A DNA stretch of 64,000 bases from CAIVAT01 sp037128705 (GCA_037128705.1 JBAXVX010000013.1:39876-103875), one strand, 5' to 3'. Positions 33,455 through 43,449 are shown, counted from the first letter of the stretch. Translations and numbers: made by a program. Notes: generated by a model from the sequence alone, not told the origin.

Positions 33455-36149
33455 AAAGAGGATGAGCAGTGTTAAAGATGACAGGCCTAATCCCGATGAA
33501 CTTCTCGCTTCCCTTGCAAACGAAGAAGAAAAAAGCAAACGGGGCAAACTGAACATCTTTTTCGGGATGTGTGCGGGAGTTGGTAAAACTTACACCATGC
33601 TGCAGACTACCCATGCTGAAAAACTGAAGGGCAGGGACATTATCATCGGATACCTTGAAACACATAACCGCAGGGAGACTGCTTTGCTGGCCGAAGGTTT
33701 TGAATTGGTTCCGCGCAGGACTTTTCCGTACAAATCAACGACTATTGAGGAGATGGACCTTGATGCCATTATAGCCCGGAAACCTGAGATTGTGCTGGTT
33801 GATGAACTTGCTCACACCAATGCGCCTGGCAGCCGTCATATAAAGAGGTACCACGATGTCCTTGAAATTCTTGAAAACGGTATCCATGTCTTTACGACCC
33901 TCAATGTGCAGCACCTTGAAAGCCGTTCCGACACGGTTGCCCAGATAACTGGGGCTATCGTTAGGGAAACTGTGCCGGATGAAATATTTGAGAACGCTGA
34001 TGAAGTAGAACTCGTAGATCTCACGCCCGATGAACTGTTGCAACGATTATCAGAGGGAAAGGTCTATACACCCGAACGTTCCAGGGAAGCCGTTGAGAAT
34101 TTTTTCCGAAAAGGGAATATAACGGCCTTGCGTGAAATGGCGCTGCGCATTGTTGCCGACCGGGTCGACCGGCAACTTCATGATTATATGCAGTACAAGC
34201 GTATCAGGGGACCCTGGAAATCGGGGTTGCATCTCCTGGTGGCCATTGGCCCAAGCCCCTATTCAGGTAAATTGTTAAGATGGGCAAAAACCCTTGCCTA
34301 TTCTATGGGGGCGAACATCCAGGCGCTTTATGTCGAAACACTGCATAAACAAACTTCCAGGGAGCGGGAACAACTCGATAAAAACATCAATCTCGCAAAA
34401 CAACTCGGCATTAAAACCCGGATTGTTACCAGCAATGATATCGTAAAGGCCATAGTCGATTTCGCACAAAAAGAAAACGTGACCCATATCATCGTTGGGA
34501 AACCCAGGGTGCGCAATCTGTTTTCGTTACTCCGCCTGGGTAATTTCGTAAACAGGTTAATCAGATTTAGCGGCAACATCGATGTCTATATTCTCGGGTC
34601 CGACGCTATGGCTAGAGATAAATTCAGGGAAAGAGTTTCAGTCCCTGCATTTACTTCAAACTTTCCTCAATATGTAGTCACCTCCCTGTTTGTGGTCCTG
34701 TTATCCGTTTTCTGTTATTTAATTAAAGATTTCATTGGGTATCAGGTCATCTCCTTTTTTTTATTGTTCCTGGTCTCAATCCTCGCCCTATTCTATGGCA
34801 GGGGACCAATCCTGCTGGCAGCAACATTGAGTGCACTCATTTGGGATTATTTTTTCATTCCACCACAATTTGCCCTGCATGTCGAACGGCCTGAGGATTT
34901 ACTCATGCTCGTTATGTTTTTTATCATTGCACTGCTGAATGGGACCTTAACTGCAAGAGTCAGGAACCAGGAGAAAAAAACCAGGATCCGGGAAGAACGA
35001 ACACATGCCCTTTACCAGCTTACAAAGGACCTTACCGTGGTATCAGGAATTGATGAAGTCCAAAATATCGCTACCCGGTATATTCGCAAATATTTCAACC
35101 TCGATTGTGCCATCATTCTGAAAAACAATTTGAACCAGCTTGACAAACAGGTGCGGCATGAAACAAAAATTGGTCTCTCGGAGAACGATATGAGCGTTGT
35201 TTACTGGGTTTTCAAACACTCATCCAAGGCGGGCAGACATACCAATACCTTACCCTCAGGGAAACTTACTTTTTATCCCCTGACGGGAAATAACGATAAT
35301 ATGGGGGTGATCGCCGTTGAACAACTCAACGTGTTTACTCAGGGTGAAGAACAATTCTGGGACGCTTTCCTCTCCCAGATCTCCGGGAAATTTGAGCGTG
35401 AGTTTTTACGCGATGCAGCTAAAAATGCCTATGTGCTGAACGAATCTGATAAACTATATAAAACCCTGTTTAATTCCATATCCCACGAATTGAGAATCCC
35501 GGTGGCAACCATCATGGGAGCCTCCGATACGCTTCTGTTTCAGCAATATCCGGATGAAACCAGGTTTAAACTGTACACTGAAATCAATACAGCCTCGGTC
35601 AGGCTCAACCAGCTGATCGAAAACCTGTTGAATATGTCGCGTCTTGAATCGGGCCGTATCACGCCACATCCCAACTGGTGCGATGTTCATGATCTTGCAA
35701 ATAAAGTATCAGACAACCTTAAACAGGAGTTACTTCCATTTAAATTGTCAATCGTGATCCCGTCAAATATGCCGCTTGTGTACATTGATTTCGGCCTGAT
35801 GGAACAGGTACTGCACAACCTGATCCTGAATGCAACACAGCACGCCTCCGCAGGGACCAATATCAGGCTCAAGTTTTTTTATGATCATGGGGCGCTGACC
35901 ATACAATTGATGGACAGGGGAAGCGGATTCTCTCCGTCGGAATTACTATCGGTCTTCAATAAGTTTTATCGCGGACCCGATTCAAAAGCAGGTGGAACAG
36001 GATTAGGACTGTCGATCGTCAAGGGATTTGTGGAAGCCCATCAGGGCACCGTTACTGCTGACAACCGGAGGAACGGCGGAGCGATCTTCTCAATTAACAT
36101 CCCCGTTAAAATTTCAGAAATGGATCAATTCAGCAAACAGGATACCTAA
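33441..36149 (+). CDS. kdpD: Sensor histidine kinase KdpD
   Basis: A 902-residue kinase with full KdpD architecture: a KdpD domain with Walker A GMCAGVGKT (residues 42-50) and Walker B VLVDELAHTN; a universal-stress-like domain (LLVAIGPSPYSGKLLRWAK); four closely spaced helices (about residues 410-510); a GAF-like region; HisKA SISHELRIPV with His682; and an ATPase domain with NLILNATQHAS and GTGLGLSIVKG. It senses low K+ or ionic strength and phosphorylates KdpE. Either ATG 33441 (14-bp overlap with kdpC) or ATG 33462 may start it. It ends one base before kdpE. Confidence 0.93.
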   Translation: MTSNEKRMSSVKDDRPNPDELLASLANEEEKSKRGKLNIFFGMCAGVGKTYTMLQTTHAEKLKGRDIIIGYLETHNRRETALLAEGFELVPRRTFPYKSTTIEEMDLDAIIARKPEIVLVDELAHTNAPGSRHIKRYHDVLEILENGIHVFTTLNVQHLESRSDTVAQITGAIVRETVPDEIFENADEVELVDLTPDELLQRLSEGKVYTPERSREAVENFFRKGNITALREMALRIVADRVDRQLHDYMQYKRIRGPWKSGLHLLVAIGPSPYSGKLLRWAKTLAYSMGANIQALYVETLHKQTSREREQLDKNINLAKQLGIKTRIVTSNDIVKAIVDFAQKENVTHIIVGKPRVRNLFSLLRLGNFVNRLIRFSGNIDVYILGSDAMARDKFRERVSVPAFTSNFPQYVVTSLFVVLLSVFCYLIKDFIGYQVISFFLLFLVSILALFYGRGPILLAATLSALIWDYFFIPPQFALHVERPEDLLMLVMFFIIALLNGTLTARVRNQEKKTRIREERTHALYQLTKDLTVVSGIDEVQNIATRYIRKYFNLDCAIILKNNLNQLDKQVRHETKIGLSENDMSVVYWVFKHSSKAGRHTNTLPSGKLTFYPLTGNNDNMGVIAVEQLNVFTQGEEQFWDAFLSQISGKFEREFLRDAAKNAYVLNESDKLYKTLFNSISHELRIPVATIMGASDTLLFQQYPDETRFKLYTEINTASVRLNQLIENLLNMSRLESGRITPHPNWCDVHDLANKVSDNLKQELLPFKLSIVIPSNMPLVYIDFGLMEQVLHNLILNATQHASAGTNIRLKFFYDHGALTIQLMDRGSGFSPSELLSVFNKFYRGPDSKAGGTGLGLSIVKGFVEAHQGTVTADNRRNGGAIFSINIPVKISEMDQFSKQDT

Positions 36150-36833
36150 ATGGCAAACCAGGGACATATTCTGATCATTGACGATGAAATTCAGATTCTT
36201 CGCCTGCTCGAAATCACCCTTTCGGCAAACGGATTCAAAATTTCAGAAGCAACCACCGGCAAAGAGGGTCTGGCCCTGGCAGCAACCGGGCAGCCTGTTT
36301 TAATCATCCTCGACCTTGGTTTACCTGATATCGACGGTCTTGACCTGTTAAAAAAACTCCGTGAATGGTACTTCAAGCCTGTAATAATCCTTTCGGTCCG
36401 TAATTCGGAAGAGGACATCATCAAAGCCCTTGATAACGGGGCAAATGATTACCTCGTCAAGCCATTCCGAACGGGTGAACTGCTTGCACGTATCCGGGCA
36501 GCCATACGGTTAAGCCAGGGCATAACAGACCAACCAAACCTGGAATTTGGCCTGCTCACAATTGACCTGGCAAACCACATTGTAAAAAAGGACGGCGAAC
36601 TCATCAAACTCACTTCGACCGAATTTTCCCTGCTTGCATTGCTGGCAAAAAATGAAGGGAGGGTGCTCACTCATCAATATATTCTGAAAGAAATTTGGGG
36701 AATGGGATATATCCAGCAAACCCAATACCTTCGCGTTTTTATTGCCCAACTGCGAAAAAAGATTGAAGATGACCCCGGCAGACCCCGGTTACTCAACACC
36801 GAATCGGGAATAGGTTATCGCTTCGGAAGCTGA
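36150..36833 (+). CDS. kdpE: Response regulator KdpE
   Basis: A 227-residue OmpR-type regulator. The receiver domain has the acidic pair DDE (residues 11-13), phospho-acceptor Asp55 in LIILDLGLPD, and Lys in VKPF. The winged-helix output domain (about 130-225) has LTSTEFSLLALLAKN, YLRVFIAQLRKKIEDD and the terminal GIGYRF. It should activate the kdp promoter when phosphorylated by KdpD. I could not identify its operator upstream of kdpF. The gene directly abuts kdpD. Confidence 0.94.
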   Translation: MANQGHILIIDDEIQILRLLEITLSANGFKISEATTGKEGLALAATGQPVLIILDLGLPDIDGLDLLKKLREWYFKPVIILSVRNSEEDIIKALDNGANDYLVKPFRTGELLARIRAAIRLSQGITDQPNLEFGLLTIDLANHIVKKDGELIKLTSTEFSLLALLAKNEGRVLTHQYILKEIWGMGYIQQTQYLRVFIAQLRKKIEDDPGRPRLLNTESGIGYRFGS

Positions 36834-36835
36834 TC

Positions 36836-36848
36836 ATTTGAGGATTTG
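36836..36848 (+). repeat. Intergenic word ATTTGAGGATTTG
   Basis: This 13-bp word fills the 18-bp gap between kdpE and the M1 peptidase. Its reverse complement CAAATCCTCAAAT recurs in the hgc operon spacers at 46377-46400 and, in part, at 49184-49194. Confidence 0.5.
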
Positions 36849-36851
36849 TAA

Positions 36852-38768
36852 ATGAAAACACCAATCATAATCATCATACTTCTCCTGGCTTACAGCCTGC
36901 AGGGCCAGATCACCTTTAATCCCGGTGATCTTGACGCCATTGTCCAGTCAGAAAAGAAGATACATGCGGGAAAACTTGATCCCAGGGCTCAAAGCGTTTC
37001 ACTGGGTTATGATGTGACCTATTACCGTTGTCAGTGGGAGGTTGATCCGGCAGTGAAATATATCGCGGGAAAAATTACCACCCTTTTCAAACCAACCATT
37101 TCATCCTTTGATTCCCTGAAGTTCGATCTGAGCAGTGTCATGACCGTTGATTCTGTGATTTATCACAACACACCGCTCCCATTCAATCATCTTGCTGACT
37201 ACCTTACCATTGTATTCCCATCAATCATCGGACCCGGCATCCCCGATTCGGTCTCTGTATTTTATCATGGAGTCCCTCCCGACGCCGGCTTTGGCTACTT
37301 TGAACAAAGTACCCACAATGACGTGCCTATAATATGGACCCTGTCGGAGCCCTACGGAGCGCGTGACTGGTGGCCGTGCAAGGACGGGCTGACCGACAAA
37401 GCCGATTCACTGGATGTCTATATCACGACTCCCCTGGCATACAAGGCGGCCAGCAACGGATTACTTATTTCATTAATACAAGACGGAATTCATCACACAT
37501 TTCACTGGAGTCACCGGTATCCCATCGCAACCTATCTCGTTTGCCTGGCCGTTACCAACTATGTGGAGTATTCGCACAAGGTGCCCTTTAACGGGGACAC
37601 CCTCAACGTGTTGAATTACGTGTACCCTGAAGATTCATTGACGATCTCTTCGCAAACAGGCGTGATTGTCCCATTGATCCAGTTGTTTGATACGCTTTTC
37701 GGGGTATATCCCTTCCAGAAGGAGAAATATGGTCATGTCCAGTTTGGATGGGGAGGCGGCATGGAACACCAGACCTTTACCTTTGTGGGATCTTTCGGTT
37801 ATGAGTTGCTGGCACATGAACTCGCACACAGTTGGTTCGGTGACAAGGTAACCTGCGCAAGCTGGTCTGAAATCTGGCTGAATGAAGGGCCGGCCACCTA
37901 TCTTTCGGGACTCTCCTACGAACATCTGCTACCCCAGTGGTGGATCCAGTTCAAAAAAGTCAGGATCAGCAGCATTATTTCCAAACCTGACGGATCAGTG
38001 TGGTGTGATGACACGCTGAACATCGACAGGGTCTTTGATGGCAGGCTTTCCTATGCCAAAGGAGCCATGATCCTCAACCAGCTAAGGTGGATTATCGGTG
38101 ATCCTGCATTTTTTTCCGCGATGAACAATTACCTTGATAATGCGCAGTGTTCATATGGGTTTGCCCACACCAGCGATTTAAAATCACAATTTGAAGCATC
38201 GTACGGCCAGGATCTCACATGGTATTTTGATGACTGGTACACCGGACAAGGTTATCCATCGTATGATGTCAACTGGCGGCAAACAGGAAGCGAGGTAAAC
38301 CTAACCATCCATCAAACCCAATCGCACGGGTCGGTCTCCTTTTTTGAATTACCAGTTCCGCTGTTGTTTAAGAACCAGTCGCAGGATACGCTGATCAGGT
38401 TTTCCAATACATTTTCAGGTCAGACTTTTACAGCCTCCATTCCCTTTGCGGTGGATACCGTCCTGATTGATCCAGATTACTGGCTGATCTCAGGAAACAA
38501 CGTAACAAGCGCCGTGCATGAACTTGAATTCCTGGATGAAACACGGATCTATCCCAACCCTGCTGTTGATTTCATCACCGTCGCCCTGAATGACCCCAAG
38601 TACAGTCTGCCTTATGTAATGTATGCAACTGATGGCAAATCAGTGAAACAGGGGGTGATCACCCAGGCACAAAACAGGATCGATATCAGGTCGCTTCCGA
38701 ATGGTCTTTACTCCCTGCTGATTACAGGCAAGGACCGATCACGGATGTGTACTTTCCTGAAAAATTAG
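36852..38768 (+). CDS. M1 family metallopeptidase with T9SS sorting domain
   Basis: A 638-residue secreted aminopeptidase-like protein. A signal peptide (residues 1-18) leads to the M1 N-terminal beta domain (LGYDVTYYRCQWEVDP). The catalytic domain has GGMEHQTF and the zinc site HELAHSWFGDK (His322, Glu323, His326) with the third ligand Glu345 in WLNEG. The C-terminus is a type A sorting domain (RIYPNPAVDFITV to SRMCTFLKN). It should remove N-terminal residues from peptides at the cell surface. It starts 18 bp after kdpE, but is functionally unrelated; read-through is possible as there is no terminator between them. Confidence 0.88.
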   Translation: MKTPIIIIILLLAYSLQGQITFNPGDLDAIVQSEKKIHAGKLDPRAQSVSLGYDVTYYRCQWEVDPAVKYIAGKITTLFKPTISSFDSLKFDLSSVMTVDSVIYHNTPLPFNHLADYLTIVFPSIIGPGIPDSVSVFYHGVPPDAGFGYFEQSTHNDVPIIWTLSEPYGARDWWPCKDGLTDKADSLDVYITTPLAYKAASNGLLISLIQDGIHHTFHWSHRYPIATYLVCLAVTNYVEYSHKVPFNGDTLNVLNYVYPEDSLTISSQTGVIVPLIQLFDTLFGVYPFQKEKYGHVQFGWGGGMEHQTFTFVGSFGYELLAHELAHSWFGDKVTCASWSEIWLNEGPATYLSGLSYEHLLPQWWIQFKKVRISSIISKPDGSVWCDDTLNIDRVFDGRLSYAKGAMILNQLRWIIGDPAFFSAMNNYLDNAQCSYGFAHTSDLKSQFEASYGQDLTWYFDDWYTGQGYPSYDVNWRQTGSEVNLTIHQTQSHGSVSFFELPVPLLFKNQSQDTLIRFSNTFSGQTFTASIPFAVDTVLIDPDYWLISGNNVTSAVHELEFLDETRIYPNPAVDFITVALNDPKYSLPYVMYATDGKSVKQGVITQAQNRIDIRSLPNGLYSLLITGKDRSRMCTFLKN

Positions 38769-38967
38769 GTCTATTAAATCAGCACCTAAGAAAATTTTAC
38801 TGATCAGGCAACCTTTTAATTAAAGTTGTATCTACTCTCATAATAAGTCCCATTAAGTTTGCCCTCCAAATGATGTAATTTTACCTCCTATTCTTTAATG
38901 GATCCTTAAAGATCGGGACGCGATGCCGAAATGCGTGAATCCAGGTACAACTCAAAACCACTTTAAC

Positions 38968-40170
38968 ATGAAAAGAATCCTGTTTATGATGCTGGTCGTA
39001 ACCGCAGCATTCACATCCTGTAAAAAGGATAACACAACAGACCCTGCAACAGATCAATCTACCGGGACTACTCTACCCCTGAAAGCGGTGACTTATGTTT
39101 CCAACAACTATCCGGATGCAACCATCGATTACTATTTTACCGTAACGAATGGACTTGCTGACTACCTTGTCACACTGAATACAACAGAAGAACTGGCTTT
39201 TAATAGATCGGGCGATTTCCTTGGAAAAGGTGAAAACTTTCATGGTGGAGCACATGGCGATTCGATCCCCTGTGATTCCATACATGGCGGTGGACATCAT
39301 GGCGGTGGGATCCCGTTTGATTCTCTGCCTGCAATTCTGAAGGATTATGTCACCGCCAATTTTGTCGGTTACACCATTCGACACGCTGAATTCGACAGCT
39401 TGTGCTTCAACGGCACTGTGATTGAGGTGATGCTTTTCCAGGCCGGATCAGTCCCTGTAAAACTATACTTTGAAACAGGCGGGAATTTTCTGATGCGGGC
39501 TGAACGCATATTATATGCCGACCTTCCTCAGGCAGTAACGGATTTTATTACAGCCAACTATACAGGCTTTGTCGCTATGGATAAAGCCGAAAAACTCACC
39601 CTTGCCGATAACAGCATCCAGTATGTAGCTTACATCCACCAGGGTCCAACCAGGAAGAGCGTGCGGATCGATGCAACTGGTTCATTCATTTGTGAGCAGG
39701 CTGGTTTTGATCATGGCGGACATGGCGGTCCCGGTCCAGGCCCAGGCCCGGGCCCGGGCCCTCACCCCGGCGGGATACCCGTTGATTCGCTGCCACCTGC
39801 CATCCTGACCTATGTAACGGCGAACTTTACCGGATACAACATCCGTCGTGCTGACTATGACAGCCTGTGCGTGAATGGGTTGGTATTTGCAGTAAAAATT
39901 GACAAGGTTGGATTTCCTCCTCCCATCGAACTCTTTTTCGACATGTCGGGAACCTTCCTGATGCGTGCAGATCTTATCCCCTACTTTGAAATTCCACTGG
40001 TGGTAAAGGATTATATCCATACCAACTTTGCAGGATACTTCGTTTGTGAGATCCCGCAAAAACTGACACTGGCCGATGGCACTGTGCAGTACCTGATTAA
40101 TCTGAACAAACCACACCTTAGAAAAAGCATCCGGATTGATGAGAACGGAGTTCTTATCTGCGAGCGTTAA
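38968..40170 (+). CDS. Lipoprotein with duplicated PepSY-like domains and a Gly-Pro spacer
   Basis: About 400 residues from ATG 38968, which begins a proper lipoprotein signal (lipobox FTSC); an earlier in-frame start would spoil it. The mature protein is two homologous halves of PepSY-like (PF11396-type) repeats. Each half begins with a Gly/His-rich stretch and GGIPFDSLP or GGIPVDSLP, then YVTANF, YDSLC or FDSLC, FLMRA, and LTLADN or LTLADG with a terminal RKS-RID block. Between the halves lies HGGHGGPGPG followed by repeated Gly-Pro and HPGG. Function is unknown; related proteins are called beta-lactamase-inhibitor-like PepSY proteins. A terminator follows. Confidence 0.75.
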   Translation: MKRILFMMLVVTAAFTSCKKDNTTDPATDQSTGTTLPLKAVTYVSNNYPDATIDYYFTVTNGLADYLVTLNTTEELAFNRSGDFLGKGENFHGGAHGDSIPCDSIHGGGHHGGGIPFDSLPAILKDYVTANFVGYTIRHAEFDSLCFNGTVIEVMLFQAGSVPVKLYFETGGNFLMRAERILYADLPQAVTDFITANYTGFVAMDKAEKLTLADNSIQYVAYIHQGPTRKSVRIDATGSFICEQAGFDHGGHGGPGPGPGPGPGPHPGGIPVDSLPPAILTYVTANFTGYNIRRADYDSLCVNGLVFAVKIDKVGFPPPIELFFDMSGTFLMRADLIPYFEIPLVVKDYIHTNFAGYFVCEIPQKLTLADGTVQYLINLNKPHLRKSIRIDENGVLICER

Positions 40171-40184
40171 CTTTTTCATCTTAC

Positions 40185-40219
40185 AAAAAAAGCCGGCCCA
40201 TCCCAGGCCGGCTTTTTTT
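40185..40219 (+). terminator. Rho-independent terminator
   Basis: An 8-bp GC-rich stem, AGCCGGCC at 40191-40198 and GGCCGGCT at 40206-40213, with loop CATCCCA, is flanked by an A run before and a T7 run after. It lies 15 bp after the PepSY-like gene and 35 bp after the stop of the convergent aldo/keto reductase gene, so it can serve both strands. Confidence 0.88.
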
Positions 40220-40254
40220 ATGTATCCGATGATTGATCCAGGTTTTAACCCGGA

Positions 40255-41157
40255 TTAGGGCAGTTCCACCCCGGTTGATGCATTGTAAATCCTGTACCAC
40301 TGTTCCAGGCTCATGTCAATGGTGAGGGCTTCAACGGCATACCTGATGCGTTCAATTTTACCACTGCCCACAACCGGGATAATGGAAACAGGATGTTTAA
40401 GCAACCAGGAATAGATGATTTTATCGACCGGCCCGACATTTAATTCTTCTGCCACTTGCAACAGGGCCTGCTTAATCCGGCTCCCCTTTTCATCAGCGGG
40501 ATTGACAAGTTTTCCGCCAGCTATCGGCGACCATGCCATCGGCCGAATCTTTTCCTTTAAAAAGTGATCGATGTTCCCGTTTTCAAAATGTTCAAGGCAG
40601 TATGGAGAAATCTCAACCTGGTTGGTTACGAGCTTTTCATCGGTATAAACTTTCAGCATATCAAACTGACCGGGGGTGAAATTGGAAACGCCAAAATGCA
40701 GCACTTTCCCTGAATTTTTAAGGTAAGAGAAGGCCCTGGCAGACTCTTCAGGATTAAAAAAAGGCGCAGGACGATGCAATAAAAGCAAATCGATATGATC
40801 GGTCCTGATGTTTTTCAGAGAGTTGTCGACGGAAGTAACAATGTGATCATAACTGTAATCGTAATGTTTGATTTTCCGGCCTGGAAATTTATCCGCTATC
40901 AGATTGATCCCACATTTCGTAATGATCTCCAGTTTGTCCCGAAGTCCTTTTTTCTGACTCAGGACATCGCCCAATATTGCTTCGACCGTGTACCGTCCAT
41001 AGATATCGGCATGATCAAAAGAGGTTATACCCAATTCAATAACTTGTTCTATCAGTTTTAATAATTCCTGATTGGACAAATTCCACTCGGCCATTCTCAT
41101 CTGGCCATGCACGATGCGCGATAATCCGAAATCCCCGGAAAGTTTTACCCTATCCAT
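40255..41157 (-). CDS. Aldo/keto reductase (YdhF-like)
   Basis: A 300-residue NADPH-dependent oxidoreductase with an (alpha/beta)8 fold. Catalytic residues lie in SFDHADIYG (Asp and Tyr), ITKCG (Lys) and LLLLHRPAPF (His). The C-terminal IPVVGSGKIERIRYAVEA matches the NADPH-binding loop and helix. The closest style is E. coli YdhF. It reduces aldehydes or ketones; its physiological substrate is unknown. It lies 87 bp downstream of the esterase gene and could be the end of the cobalamin-riboswitch transcript, though that gap is large for an operon. Confidence 0.88.
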   Translation of the reverse strand: MDRVKLSGDFGLSRIVHGQMRMAEWNLSNQELLKLIEQVIELGITSFDHADIYGRYTVEAILGDVLSQKKGLRDKLEIITKCGINLIADKFPGRKIKHYDYSYDHIVTSVDNSLKNIRTDHIDLLLLHRPAPFFNPEESARAFSYLKNSGKVLHFGVSNFTPGQFDMLKVYTDEKLVTNQVEISPYCLEHFENGNIDHFLKEKIRPMAWSPIAGGKLVNPADEKGSRIKQALLQVAEELNVGPVDKIIYSWLLKHPVSIIPVVGSGKIERIRYAVEALTIDMSLEQWYRIYNASTGVELP

Positions 41158-41244
41158 AATACAAATGATTAGAAAACTAAAGCAAATTTAAAGGATAATC
41201 TGGTGACATCTGACTAAATCGTAACGCATGACGCGTAACGAAAA

Positions 41245-42108
41245 TTAATACTGGTGGAAGGAATCTGAGATGAACTCCAGCACGACAGGGAGAGATTGCC
41301 TCCAATAGGTCCAGGTATGACTTCCATCCCTGATCCTGAATTCATGCGGGATATCCTTTTTTCGCATGGCGATATGAATCAGGCTGTTCCCCTCATAGAG
41401 AAAATCATTGTCGCCACAATCAATGAACCAGCGAACTGACCCAACCTCCTTGGCCGGCTTCTGTTCAATCAATAAAAGTGCATTGTGTTGTATATAATAG
41501 GCTTGTATGACTGAATCCGGATAATTTTTATTCTCACGTAAAAAATTATCCTTGCATTCTTTCAGTGAAAGCGGACCGATGTAAGCACTTAGAGGACAGG
41601 CCGAAGAGAACATTTCGGAATGGTGCAAGGCGTAAATAAAGGAACCACCTCCCCCCATTGAAAGTCCGGCAATGGCCCGGTACCTCTTTTCACCCTTTAT
41701 CCGGTAGAGCTTTTCCACGTAGGGTATCAGTTCATTAAAAAAGAAATCTTCATAACGCCACGTTCCGTCGATATCATTAAAATAACCCCGGTGACCTGTA
41801 TTGGCATCGGGCATAATGATGATCATCGGAGTAGCTTTTCCCTCCAGGATGGATTTATCGGCGATCTGCAGTACTTCACCAAACTGAACCCAGCCGGTTT
41901 GATCATCACCGGAGCCATGCAGGAGGTAAAGTACAGGATAACTCCTTTTTGAGGTTTCATAATCAGGGGGCAGGTAGACTGAAAATTTCCGTTCACTCTT
42001 AAGAATGGTACTGGTCATGGAAACATTGTCTTCAACCCTTCCAGTTTGACCAAAGATTGAAAAGGAGGCAAGGAGTTGAAGGGCGATAAGCAAGAGGATG
42101 TTTTTCAT
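41245..42108 (-). CDS. Secreted alpha/beta-hydrolase esterase (PF00756, Esterase D/feruloyl-like)
   Basis: A 287-residue exported esterase with a signal peptide (about residues 1-20). The core has PVLYLLHGSGDDQTGW, the nucleophile elbow GLSMGGGGSF, the acid region FIDCGDNDFLYEG, and the catalytic His in DGSHTWTYW. This is the pattern of the putative esterase family (feruloyl esterases, mycolyl transferases, iron-siderophore esterases). It begins 12 bp after the stop of the T9SS beta-propeller gene and is thus probably controlled by the same cobalamin riboswitch. A role in corrinoid use is inferred only from this context. Confidence 0.8.
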   Translation of the reverse strand: MKNILLLIALQLLASFSIFGQTGRVEDNVSMTSTILKSERKFSVYLPPDYETSKRSYPVLYLLHGSGDDQTGWVQFGEVLQIADKSILEGKATPMIIIMPDANTGHRGYFNDIDGTWRYEDFFFNELIPYVEKLYRIKGEKRYRAIAGLSMGGGGSFIYALHHSEMFSSACPLSAYIGPLSLKECKDNFLRENKNYPDSVIQAYYIQHNALLLIEQKPAKEVGSVRWFIDCGDNDFLYEGNSLIHIAMRKKDIPHEFRIRDGSHTWTYWRQSLPVVLEFISDSFHQY

Positions 42109-42120
42109 AGGTTCTCCCGT

Positions 42121-43449
42121 TTATTTTTGCTTTATGAATTTCACTGCAATGGGTCCGTTGTTTGTTTTCAGCACCAGGCAATACAAACCGGAAGGCAGGT
42201 TGTCAACGGAAATATTCATCTTTCCCGATCCGTCGAACCGTTCTTCAGCCATGAAAACGTTTTTTCCATACACATCGGTGATTGTTACCAACTGTGGAGT
42301 CAGTCCACCTTGATAATGAAGGGTGATCATCTCCCCGGCCGGATTGGGATAGACCGACAGAACCGGAACCTCTGCTACCGTGTTTGAGATTCCGACCGGG
42401 AACTTTCTGTAATCAACCCCGACAACATCGGAACTGATGCCGGTGGAAAAGGAGGTGATGGAATCTCCGGCAAGGTTCGACACCAGGCAGTATCCCGGGG
42501 TAGCGAAATCGCCGATGTTCGCATAGATCAGGTTATTCAGCGTGTCGATCGCTGACGAAAGGATGTAGGTAAACATGGCGGAACCCGGATCCATGACAAG
42601 GGTGGTATCGGCAATTTTCATAGAGTTCAGCCGGAATGACCCTATTCCTTCATTCATTATGAAATATAAGGTGGAATCCTTTATCCCGGTACCGTTGCTC
42701 ACCTTCACGCTGATCATCTGATTGACGTGTGACCCTGTTGCGGGATTGTAGACCGACACGCTTCCAACAGCCGGCATTCCATAAGGCGTTTTATTCACGG
42801 AATAGATCCTTCCGTTATATTTATAGAGATTAAATATTCCAATGGCGTCGGCGCCGAGGTTGATCTCGCGTGACAAGGTCCATGCAGCCGGATCAATCAC
42901 TGCGATTTTACCTTCGGTGCCCATCCAGCCGCCGTTGACTGCCACATACACTGTATCTCCCACGGAAACAACACCGCCACAATCTCCCGAAATATGATCA
43001 ACCATGGCAATCAGCGACAGGTTTGCAGTATCCAGCACCTCCACAAAATATTTGGACAGGGGATACTGTTTCGACACGATCAACCTGTTTTGGAACATAC
43101 CCATTTTAGAAAGGCCTGAGTCAGGAATGGCAGCCATCCGCTGAAAAGTATTCAGGTTATATTTTATGATGGAATCCTGGGCGTTGAAAAACGCCACATT
43201 CCCTACAATGAGAATATCCTGACCCGACTGGGAGAATATCGTGTTGAATTGATTGACGGCCTTTACAACAGGATCATAGGTCTGAACCGTTACAAAATCG
43301 TTGTATGGAGGAGAATATTCAAACCTTCCGCTGTTACCGGTGATAATCTGTTTGGTCCAGTCCATGGTTTGTGAAGAAACCGTGAATGAGCCAACCAGCA
43401 GGAAACTCAAAGTAATCAATGCAGGTAATTTCATCATGCTATTAGTCAA
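42121..43449 (-). CDS. T9SS-secreted YncE-like beta-propeller under a cobalamin riboswitch (BtuG-like candidate)
   Basis: A 442-residue protein with a signal peptide (about residues 8-27), a seven-bladed beta-propeller of the YncE/DUF5074 type (about 30-350; blade turns such as SIIKYNLNTFQRM, KIAVIDPAAWTLSREI, SVSVYNPATGSHV), and a type A sorting domain (PVLSVYPNPAGEMITL to GPIAVKFIKQK). It lies 48 bp downstream of a well-formed cobalamin riboswitch on the same strand. In Bacteroides, BtuG is a surface beta-propeller lipoprotein that binds cobalamin tightly for BtuB. I infer this is a T9SS-anchored counterpart. No BtuB lies in the window. Binding of corrinoid is not shown by sequence alone. 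Confidence 0.78.
   Translation of the reverse strand: MTNSMMKLPALITLSFLLVGSFTVSSQTMDWTKQIITGNSGRFEYSPPYNDFVTVQTYDPVVKAVNQFNTIFSQSGQDILIVGNVAFFNAQDSIIKYNLNTFQRMAAIPDSGLSKMGMFQNRLIVSKQYPLSKYFVEVLDTANLSLIAMVDHISGDCGGVVSVGDTVYVAVNGGWMGTEGKIAVIDPAAWTLSREINLGADAIGIFNLYKYNGRIYSVNKTPYGMPAVGSVSVYNPATGSHVNQMISVKVSNGTGIKDSTLYFIMNEGIGSFRLNSMKIADTTLVMDPGSAMFTYILSSAIDTLNNLIYANIGDFATPGYCLVSNLAGDSITSFSTGISSDVVGVDYRKFPVGISNTVAEVPVLSVYPNPAGEMITLHYQGGLTPQLVTITDVYGKNVFMAEERFDGSGKMNISVDNLPSGLYCLVLKTNNGPIAVKFIKQK

Noticed and set aside
39735..39770. GC-rich repeat that looked like a microsatellite or recombination site
   Set aside because: It is in frame and encodes the Gly-Pro spacer of the PepSY-like lipoprotein.
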